Positions 9,661 through 14,059 of a DNA stretch of 14,585 nucleotides are shown in pieces. The notes below the pieces were generated by a model. That model searched no databases and was not told the DNA's origin. It saw nothing but the letters and a program-made list of their open reading frames with translations. Within the stretch, counting starts at the first letter, position 1. Every line of letters begins with the position of its first letter. Source of the stretch: DASTRU01 sp035761045 (GTDB taxonomy: Bacteria; Pseudomonadota; Gammaproteobacteria; Burkholderiales; Burkholderiaceae_E); contig DASTRU010000126.1 of the NCBI GenBank assembly GCA_035761045.1, positions 1 through 14,585 on the forward strand, given 5' to 3'. Position numbers and translations under genes: made by a program.

Positions 9661-9712
9661 CGTACGAACATACGCGGCTTTGACGCGCGTAAGTTTGGTG
9701 AAAGTACGTAAG
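9661..9712. promoter_or_regulatory. Possible LysR-type operator region
   Basis: The stretch upstream of the LysR gene carries a TACGCG (9671-9676) and CGCGTA (9686-9691) dyad with a nine-base spacer. Further CGTA/TACG copies lie at 9661-9666 and 9705-9710, and the hexamer CGTAAG occurs twice (9688-9693 and 9707-9712). LysR regulators often bind short dyads in front of their own gene, so autoregulation is a reasonable inference. A TTGACG at 9680-9685 could be a -35 element, but no good -10 follows at the right distance. Confidence 0.3.
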
Positions 9713-9737
9713 CGCCAGAAACAAAATCAGAACTCTC

Positions 9738-9749
9738 AGGAGGGGGGAG
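9738..9749 (+). promoter_or_regulatory. Strong Shine-Dalgarno of the LysR gene
   Basis: AGGAGGGGGGAG ends four bases before the ATG at 9754. It is the best ribosome-binding site in the window and fixes the start of the LysR gene. Its strength is unusual for a regulator. Confidence 0.75.
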
Positions 9750-9753
9750 CCCG

Positions 9754-10749
9754 ATGCGAAGATTGTGTCCGTCGTTAAGCGAGCTATTAGCCTTCGAGGC
9801 CGCCGCGCGACACTTGAGTTTTACCCGTGCCGCCGAATGCTTGGGCGTGACCCAAGGAGCAATCAGTCGGCAAGTTCGGCAGCTGGAAGAGTTTCTCGGG
9901 CTCGAACTTTTTCAGCGGATTCGCAAGCGTTTGGTACTGACCGACGGCGGCCACGCGTATTACGCACGCGTACAACCCTCGCTCGATCAACTCCAAGCCG
10001 CCACGCTCGAAGTCGTGTCCTATCGAAATGGCGGCGGCACGCTAAGTCTTTCGGTGCTGCCTGGCTTCAACGCGAAATGGCTCCTTAGTCGGTTGCCGCG
10101 TTTTGGTCGCAAGAACGCCAATATCGCGTTGAACTTCATTCCTTCGCCACCCAGCGAAGATCTTTGGCATCCGACGCTTGATGCCGCCATTCGTTATGGG
10201 GACGGCATCTGGCCGCAATCGATTTCCGATTACTTGATTGGCAAACGCGTCGTTCCCGTATGCAGCCCTAAGTTGCTCGAAGGCTCGCGGCCAATTCGTC
10301 AACCAAAGGACTTAGTACGTCACACGCTGCTGCAAAACGTGCATTCGCCGCGCGCTTGGACCGAATGGCTTGATGCATGCGGCGTCAAGGGCATCAACGG
10401 GCTCAAGGGACTGCGGCTCGATAACTTCTCGGTGCAGATTCAAGCAACCGTGGCCGGCCTTGGCGTGGCGCTCGTGCCCGAATTCTTGGTGGCCGATGAA
10501 CTCGAACGCGGCACGCTCGTGGTGCCCTTCGATACCGAGGTTACGAGCTCCTATGGTTATTACCTCGTGTACCCAGAAGAAAAGCGTAACTTGCCGCCCT
10601 TGCACGCGTTTCGAGCATGGTTGCTGCGCGAAGTGGCGCTGACCGAAGCGCAGCTACGTCGTACGCTTCATAACGATGACTCTAAGTCGCAAGAGCTCGA
10701 TGAGTTGGCGGCCGAAGAGCCCAACTCGCAGTCGGAACGTACGGCGTGA
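9754..10749 (+). CDS. LysR family transcriptional regulator, GcvA-like
   Basis: This 331-residue protein has the LysR plan. An N-terminal winged helix-turn-helix covers residues 6-64 (S-F-T-R-A-A-E-C-L-G-V-T-Q-G-A-I-S-R-Q at 22-40, then L-E-x-x-L-G-x-x-L-F-x-R). A linker helix follows, then a periplasmic-binding-like effector domain from about 95 to 295. The opening L-L-A-F-E-A-A-A-R-H-L-S-F-T-R-A-A and the W-L-L-S-R-L-P-R-F block near 109-117 place it in the GcvA/AmpR-like branch; the target is not identifiable. The last 25 or so residues form an acidic polar tail not usual for the family. It sits between tldD and aroG on the same strand. A regulatory link to aroG is not shown, because aroG has its own leader. 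Confidence 0.92.
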   Translation: MRRLCPSLSELLAFEAAARHLSFTRAAECLGVTQGAISRQVRQLEEFLGLELFQRIRKRLVLTDGGHAYYARVQPSLDQLQAATLEVVSYRNGGGTLSLSVLPGFNAKWLLSRLPRFGRKNANIALNFIPSPPSEDLWHPTLDAAIRYGDGIWPQSISDYLIGKRVVPVCSPKLLEGSRPIRQPKDLVRHTLLQNVHSPRAWTEWLDACGVKGINGLKGLRLDNFSVQIQATVAGLGVALVPEFLVADELERGTLVVPFDTEVTSSYGYYLVYPEEKRNLPPLHAFRAWLLREVALTEAQLRRTLHNDDSKSQELDELAAEEPNSQSERTA

Positions 10750-10819
10750 TCATTGTTAAACACACTCCATCCTGGGTTTTAAGTGTCATGGAATGCGTGG
10801 GTTTGGCTTGCAAATCGGC

Positions 10820-10848
10820 TGGTTATCGGTTCCCATACGGCTTATGCT
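10820..10848 (+). promoter_or_regulatory. Candidate sigma70-like promoter for the aroG leader
   Basis: TGGTTA (10820-10825) and TATGCT (10843-10848) are separated by 17 bases. This is a weak -35 with a moderate -10 match. Transcription would begin near 10855 and give a 5' leader of about 15 bases before the ATG of the short aromatic ORF. Chosen by eye and by position, so tentative. Confidence 0.3.
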
Positions 10849-10870
10849 GATGCACAACTGCTTAGTCTCC

Positions 10871-10933
10871 ATGACTTACTTTTTCGCGCGCTACTTTTAC
10901 TTTCCAACGTTATCGGCGGAGGAAGGGATTTAA
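10871..10933 (+). CDS. Putative Tyr/Phe-rich leader peptide of aroG
   Basis: This 20-codon ORF begins M-T-Y-F-F-A-R-Y-F-Y-F-P and ends in TAA. Codons 3, 4, 5, 8, 9, 10 and 11 are Tyr or Phe (three TAC, three TTT, one TTC), giving seven aromatic codons in nine. E. coli PheL ([15 protein letters not shown]) is similar in character. It is followed by a terminator hairpin and then aroG, the first step of Phe/Tyr/Trp synthesis. The expected role is cis-acting: ribosomes stalling at Tyr/Phe codons when these charged tRNAs are scarce would favour readthrough. There is no strong Shine-Dalgarno before the ATG. The frame is open upstream, with in-frame ATGs at 10793, 10844 and 10850, so the start is not certain. 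The product is probably not functional as a protein. Confidence 0.8.
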   Translation: MTYFFARYFYFPTLSAEEGI

Positions 10934-10940
10934 GCGCGCG
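10885..10940 (+). promoter_or_regulatory. Candidate 1:2 (pre-emptor) pairing in the aroG leader
   Basis: CGCGCGCT (10885-10892), inside the Tyr/Phe codon block, is complementary over 8 bp to AGCGCGCG (10933-10940), just after the leader stop. This helix encloses the antiterminator strand 10914-10919. It would form when the leader is untranslated and would be blocked by a ribosome stalled on the aromatic codons. The second arm is also part of a self-complementary AGCGCGCGCT, so other pairings are possible. Confidence 0.45.
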
Positions 10941-10964
10941 CTAGCTCCCAATTCCAACCGCCGG
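10913..10964 (+). promoter_or_regulatory. Candidate antiterminator pairing for aroG
   Basis: CGGCGG (10914-10919), within codons 15-17 of the leader ORF, is perfectly complementary to CCGCCG (10958-10963), which forms most of the 5' arm of the terminator. U10913 can add a wobble with G10964. Forming this helix excludes the terminator. A ribosome stalled at codons 3-11 leaves 10914-10919 free, whereas one at the stop codon (10931-10933) would cover it. Confidence 0.55.
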
Positions 10965-10985
10965 CCTCGACCGGCGGTTTTTTTT
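10956..10985 (+). terminator. Intrinsic terminator acting as attenuator before aroG
   Basis: AACCGCCGG (10956-10964) and CCGGCGGTT (10971-10979) form a perfect 9-bp stem with the six-base loop CCTCGA, followed by an eight-T run at 10978-10985. It is the only textbook Rho-independent terminator in the window. Only 26 bases separate the T-run from the aroG ATG, and these include the Shine-Dalgarno, so there is no room for a downstream promoter. The terminator must therefore be crossed by aroG transcription. Confidence 0.92.
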
Positions 10986-11011
10986 GCTTATTTTTATTAG
11001 AGGTTGCCCTT

Positions 11012-12076
11012 ATGTCGCACAGTACCGATGACGTCCGCATCCGCGAGATCAAAGAACTGCTGCCTCCTTCGCACTTGATCCGCGAGTTTCCATGTAGCGA
11101 ACGCGCGGCGACGACCGTGTATGAATCGCGCACCGCGATCCATCGCATCTTGCATGGTCAAGATTCGCGCTTGTTGGTGATCATTGGCCCATGCTCGATT
11201 CACGATCCTAAGTCGGCGCTTGAGTACGCGCGTTTACTAAAAGCCAAACGCGACGAACTGAAGGATCGCCTCGAAATCGTCATGCGCGTGTATTTTGAAA
11301 AACCACGCACGACGGTGGGTTGGAAGGGCATGATCAACGATCCTTTCCTCGATGGCAGCTTCAAGATCAACGAAGGCCTAAGGCGCGCGCGTCAACTCTT
11401 GCTCGACATCGCGGAGCTTGGCTTGCCGGCCGGTACCGAGTATCTCGACATGATCTCGCCGCAATACGTGGCGGATTTGATTTCGTGGGGCGCGATCGGC
11501 GCTCGCACGACCGAAAGCCAAGTGCATCGCGAACTAGCGTCGGGCTTGTCGTGCCCGGTCGGTTTTAAAAACGGCACCGACGGCAATGTGCGTATCGCCG
11601 TGGACGCCATCAAGGCCGCGCAGCATCCGCATCATTTCCTCTCGGTCACGAAGGGTGGGCATTCGGCCATCGTGTCAACGGCGGGCAACGAAGATTGCCA
11701 CGTCATCTTGCGCGGCGGTAAGGCGCCTAATTACGACGCCGAAAGCGTTGATGCCGTTTGCAACGAGTTGGTTAAATCAGGCGTGCCGTCGCGGGTGATG
11801 ATTGATTTCAGCCACGCCAACAGCGAAAAAAAGCACGAGAATCAACTTAAGGTCGCCGAGAACGTAGGCGCGCAGATCGCGCGCGGCGAAGATCGCATCT
11901 TTGGCGTCATGGTGGAAAGCCACATCAACGCTGGTCGCCAAGATCTTGTTCCGGGTAAGGAGTTGAATTACGGCCAAAGCATTACCGATGCGTGCTTGGG
12001 TTGGCAGGACTCCGTGCGTTTGCTCGACATCCTCGCGCAAGCCGTGGGCAAGCGTGAGCGGCTTGAAGTGGAATGA
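11012..12076 (+). CDS. aroG: 3-deoxy-7-phosphoheptulonate synthase (DAHP synthase, class I)
   Basis: The enzyme condenses phosphoenolpyruvate with erythrose 4-phosphate in the first step of the shikimate pathway. At 354 residues it is close in length to E. coli AroG (350). The four metal ligands fall at the E. coli AroG numbers: Cys61 (G-P-C-S-I-H-D), His268 (D-F-S-H-A-N), Glu302 (M-V-E-S-H) and Asp326 (S-I-T-D-A-C). L-R-G-G-K-A-P-N-Y near 233-241 is also typical. Residues known to shape the Phe site of E. coli AroG (Asp6, Asp7, Pro150, Gln151, Ser180, Ser211) are present, so phenylalanine feedback inhibition is likely. This is inference from known positions, not a test. AGAGG at 10999-11003, eight bases before the ATG, supports the start. 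Expression is probably controlled by the attenuator immediately upstream. Confidence 0.97.
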   Translation: MSHSTDDVRIREIKELLPPSHLIREFPCSERAATTVYESRTAIHRILHGQDSRLLVIIGPCSIHDPKSALEYARLLKAKRDELKDRLEIVMRVYFEKPRTTVGWKGMINDPFLDGSFKINEGLRRARQLLLDIAELGLPAGTEYLDMISPQYVADLISWGAIGARTTESQVHRELASGLSCPVGFKNGTDGNVRIAVDAIKAAQHPHHFLSVTKGGHSAIVSTAGNEDCHVILRGGKAPNYDAESVDAVCNELVKSGVPSRVMIDFSHANSEKKHENQLKVAENVGAQIARGEDRIFGVMVESHINAGRQDLVPGKELNYGQSITDACLGWQDSVRLLDILAQAVGKRERLEVE

Positions 12077-12080
12077 ACCG

Positions 12081-12097
12081 CGCCCTACACTCGGGCG
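12081..12097 (+). other. Small hairpin after aroG
   Basis: CGCCC (12081-12085) and GGGCG (12093-12097) can form a 5-bp stem with a seven-base loop. No T-run follows, only TCCTTG. It may mark the 3' end of aroG mRNA or mean nothing. The 68-base gap to the next gene holds no other clear signal apart from that gene's Shine-Dalgarno. Confidence 0.25.
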
Positions 12098-12144
12098 TCC
12101 TTGCACCTTTCCCGCGACGTATGATGGTTTGTGGAGGCTAAGCG

Positions 12145-12702
12145 ATGTCTGCCGTTCAGCACAGCATGTCAATGAACTATCAAGAGCGGTTTCGCATGCT
12201 TGGGTGCAGGCCTGATGGGGCGGCGTCGCGCTTCTCCGAAAAGATTCACGCGCTTGTTTCCAAGTCTCCGATTCTCGAAGACCGCACGCTCGACGAGATT
12301 CGCAAGCTCGCGAATTACATGGAGGTGTGGACCACGCCCGGCATCGTGAACTTCATCAACGAAGGCGAGCCGGGCAATTTCATGGTCTTGGTGATCAGCG
12401 GTTCGGTGGAAGTGGTCAAGAAAGACCGTTGGGGCACGACCAAGCGCATCGCGGTCGTGAACCCCGGCGAGACGTTGGGCGAAATGTCGATGTTGGACGG
12501 GGAACCGCGATTCGCCTCATGCCATACGCTTGAGACCACGACGTTCGCGGTACTGCATCGAGACAGCTTCATCCGCATGATTCGCGAGGAACCCGTGTTG
12601 GGCTCGCGCATCCTGCTCAAACTCAATCAGATGCTTTCAACACGTTTGCGACAAACGGGCGCCAAGTTGGTGGCCTACATGGAAACGTATCGCGGCGCGT
12701 GA
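12145..12702 (+). CDS. Stand-alone cyclic nucleotide-binding domain protein
   Basis: This 185-residue protein consists of one Crp-type cyclic-nucleotide-binding fold, residues about 35-160, with a short N-terminal helix region and a C-terminal helix (residues 150-180). The phosphate-binding cassette region is recognisable: N-P-G-E-T-L-G-E-M-S-M-L-D-G-E-P-R-F-A-S at 106-125, with Glu113 and Arg122 where ribose- and phosphate-contacting residues are expected. There is no helix-turn-helix after the fold, so it is not a DNA-binding Crp/Fnr regulator. It may be a nucleotide-responsive partner protein or may have lost ligand binding. GGAGG at 12133-12137, seven bases before the ATG, fixes the start over later in-frame ATGs such as 12172. 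It follows aroG by 68 bases on the same strand and may be co-transcribed. Function unknown. Confidence 0.88.
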   Translation: MSAVQHSMSMNYQERFRMLGCRPDGAASRFSEKIHALVSKSPILEDRTLDEIRKLANYMEVWTTPGIVNFINEGEPGNFMVLVISGSVEVVKKDRWGTTKRIAVVNPGETLGEMSMLDGEPRFASCHTLETTTFAVLHRDSFIRMIREEPVLGSRILLKLNQMLSTRLRQTGAKLVAYMETYRGA

Positions 12703-12715
12703 TTGGCCGCTATTG

Positions 12716-12732
12716 CTTGATCACGGATCAAG
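12716..12732. terminator. Dyad at the convergent gene junction, possible bidirectional terminator
   Basis: CTTGATC (12716-12722) and GATCAAG (12726-12732) form a perfect 7-bp stem with a three-base loop. It lies between the end of the cyclic-nucleotide-binding gene and the end of the adenosyltransferase gene, overlapping the latter's stop codon. Neither strand has a T-run after it, so intrinsic termination would be inefficient. It may instead act as a transcript-end stabiliser. Confidence 0.35.
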
Positions 12733-13287
12733 GGCCTTACGATTTCGATGCTGGTCCCACAACACATCGCCCACACCCGCCTCGCGATTCAACACACGCG
12801 CCAGCACGAACAGTAAGTCGGACAAGCGGTTGAGGTACTGCCGCGCATGAGCCGACACCGCTTCCACCTTTGCCAAACTCACTAGCGTTCGCTCGGCGCG
12901 GCGCGCGATGGTGCGGGCCACATGCGCCAGCGCGGCGGATCGATGTCCAGCCGGCAAGATGAAATTCGCCAGGCGCGGTAAGTCGGCGTTGTAGCGGGCA
13001 AGCCAAGTGTCCAAACGGGCAACTTGTTCTTCGTTGATCGCGGTCCAACCGGGAATGCTGAGTTCGCCGCCCAAGTCGAATAGATCGTGCTGGATGCTGA
13101 TCAATGCTTCGCGAACGTCGTGTGGCATGGCCTCGCACAACAACACGCCGATGGTGGAATTGAGTTCATCCACGTCGCCCATGGCGTGCACGCGCGCGGT
13201 GTCCTTGGCGGTGCGCGAGCCGTCGCCTAGTCCGGTGGTGCCGTCGTCGCCCGTGCGGGTGGTGATGGTGGAAAGTCGGTGTCCCAT
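12721..13287 (-). CDS. Cob(I)alamin adenosyltransferase, PduO type
   Basis: The enzyme transfers the adenosyl group of ATP to cob(I)alamin to make coenzyme B12, for corrinoid salvage or enzyme reactivation. From the ATG at 13287 the protein has 188 residues, normal for the family. Signatures are T-R-T-G-D-D-G-T-T-G-L-G-D-G-S-R at 10-25 (ATP-binding N-terminus), D-E-L-N at 40-43, L-P-A-G at 111-114, R-x-x-x-R-R-A-E-R at 125-133 and N-R-L-S-D-L-L-F at 153-160. The frame stays open upstream to 13437, but those 50 residues do not resemble the family, while M-G-H-R-L-S-x-I-x-T-R-T-G-D-D-G is the usual N-terminus. There is no clear Shine-Dalgarno. It is convergent with the cyclic-nucleotide-binding gene and divergent from the membrane-protein gene. 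No cobalamin riboswitch was recognised upstream. Confidence 0.95.
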   Translation of the reverse strand: MGHRLSTITTRTGDDGTTGLGDGSRTAKDTARVHAMGDVDELNSTIGVLLCEAMPHDVREALISIQHDLFDLGGELSIPGWTAINEEQVARLDTWLARYNADLPRLANFILPAGHRSAALAHVARTIARRAERTLVSLAKVEAVSAHARQYLNRLSDLLFVLARVLNREAGVGDVLWDQHRNRKALDP

Positions 13288-13316
13288 AAGGCAAACCAAA
13301 AAATGTAAGTCGCATC

Positions 13317-13338
13317 GTCCCATGCATTTGGATGGGAC
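13317..13338. repeat. 7-bp perfect inverted repeat upstream of the adenosyltransferase gene
   Basis: GTCCCAT (13317-13323) and ATGGGAC (13332-13338) are separated by eight bases, 30 to 51 bases before the adenosyltransferase start. The position fits an operator or a 5'-UTR hairpin. Whether it is functional cannot be told from the sequence. Confidence 0.4.
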
Positions 13339-13340
13339 AT

Positions 13341-13426
13341 CGTTCACGCCAGGATAGCCAGTTGAGCGCTGTGCCGCATGACGCGATGACATCGGCGCGT
13401 TAGGATGCGTGAACAAATCGTGAACG
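13341..13426. promoter_or_regulatory. Three CGTGAAC-type sites in a divergent intergenic region
   Basis: CGTGAACG occurs at 13419-13426 and, in inverted orientation, at 13341-13348. CGTGAACA occurs at 13408-13415, placing the two plus-strand copies exactly 11 bases apart, about one helical turn. They lie between the adenosyltransferase gene and the divergent membrane-protein gene. Spacing and orientation suggest a regulator-binding region, but no regulator can be named. The rest of this 230-base gap shows only the 13317-13338 inverted repeat. Confidence 0.3.
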
Positions 13427-13517
13427 TTGCGGGTCAATGTTGACGAGAATGCAAATTACGCGGTGCGTTGCGTGCTTGCTCATGCAGGGCCGCGGTCCCA
13501 AGAAAGGTGGTGCGTTA

Positions 13518-13901
13518 GTGAGCCCCGTCGTTTCTCTCTTGTCGTGGCCTGTCGTCAGTGCCGAAAACGCACTGCGCGCCGCTTGGGCCGTGTATGCCAC
13601 CGTCGCCGCCGTCGCATTTGCAATCGGCGCGTGGACCATTGCTCACTGGCCAAGCGTGACGCCGATCGGCGGCATGACCTGGGCACCTGCGCTGATGCTT
13701 GGGGCTTTTGGCGCGTGGCGCGTGCGTTTATTGCAGCTTCGTTTGCGTCGTCGACCCACGATTGCGTCGGTATGGCCGTTGGCGGCGGTGGCGATGCTTG
13801 GGCTATTCACCAATCCCTTTGTCGCCTTGTTGTTGGTGATCGGTCTGTTCGAGGTGCTGCAAGCGCGTTACGTGCTGCATTTGGCGCCCGTCGAGGACTG
13901 A
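13518..13901 (+). CDS. Small hypothetical multi-span membrane protein
   Basis: I do not recognise this protein. From the GTG at 13518 it has 127 residues, with hydrophobic segments at about 22-44, 53-68, 84-97 and 99-115. A strongly basic loop (R-V-R-L-L-Q-L-R-L-R-R-R) between the second and third segments would face the cytoplasm by the positive-inside rule. That gives three or four membrane spans. The GTG is preceded by AAGGTGG ending seven bases before it, a near-perfect Shine-Dalgarno, which is why it is chosen. The frame is open further upstream, with ATGs at 13437 and 13449 lacking good ribosome sites; the added N-terminus would not be hydrophobic throughout. It is divergent from the adenosyltransferase gene and 158 bases before glcD. 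Confidence 0.7.
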   Translation: MSPVVSLLSWPVVSAENALRAAWAVYATVAAVAFAIGAWTIAHWPSVTPIGGMTWAPALMLGAFGAWRVRLLQLRLRRRPTIASVWPLAAVAMLGLFTNPFVALLLVIGLFEVLQARYVLHLAPVED

Positions 13902-13917
13902 ACACGACGTGCCGTCG

Positions 13918-13936
13918 CGCGATGGCACCCATCGTG
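13918..13936 (+). other. Hairpin after the small membrane-protein gene
   Basis: CGCGATGG (13918-13925) and CCATCGTG (13929-13936) pair over 8 bp with one G-U wobble and a three-base loop, 16 bases after the stop. No T-run follows. It could be a weak terminator or an mRNA end. A second short stem, GCAAAG (13969-13974) with CTTTGC (13994-13999), lies further on. The rest of the gap before glcD holds nothing I can name. Confidence 0.3.
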
Positions 13937-14059
13937 CGTCGTGAAGTTGGTCCTTCCTTGCGTGTTAAGCAAAGCTGATTTGGGCTGATCGGCCTTTGCG
14001 CGCCGTCCCGTGGTTGTTATCGTCGTGCCTCCTGCGCGACGACATTGCTCTACCTCGTC

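Noticed and set aside
9705..9710. TACGTA as a -10 element for the LysR gene with TTGACG at 9680
   Set aside because: The spacing is 19 bases and the hexamer matches the consensus poorly.
10793..10933. Longer versions of the aroG leader ORF starting at ATG 10793, 10844 or 10850
   Set aside because: They share the frame, but none has a better ribosome site. If the TATGCT at 10843-10848 is the -10 element, these ATGs lie upstream of the transcript start. The 10871 start gives a peptide that looks like known leaders.
13288..13437. 50-residue N-terminal extension of the adenosyltransferase frame
   Set aside because: The family N-terminus begins at the ATG at 13287. The extension is not like any known domain and would take up the shared promoter region.
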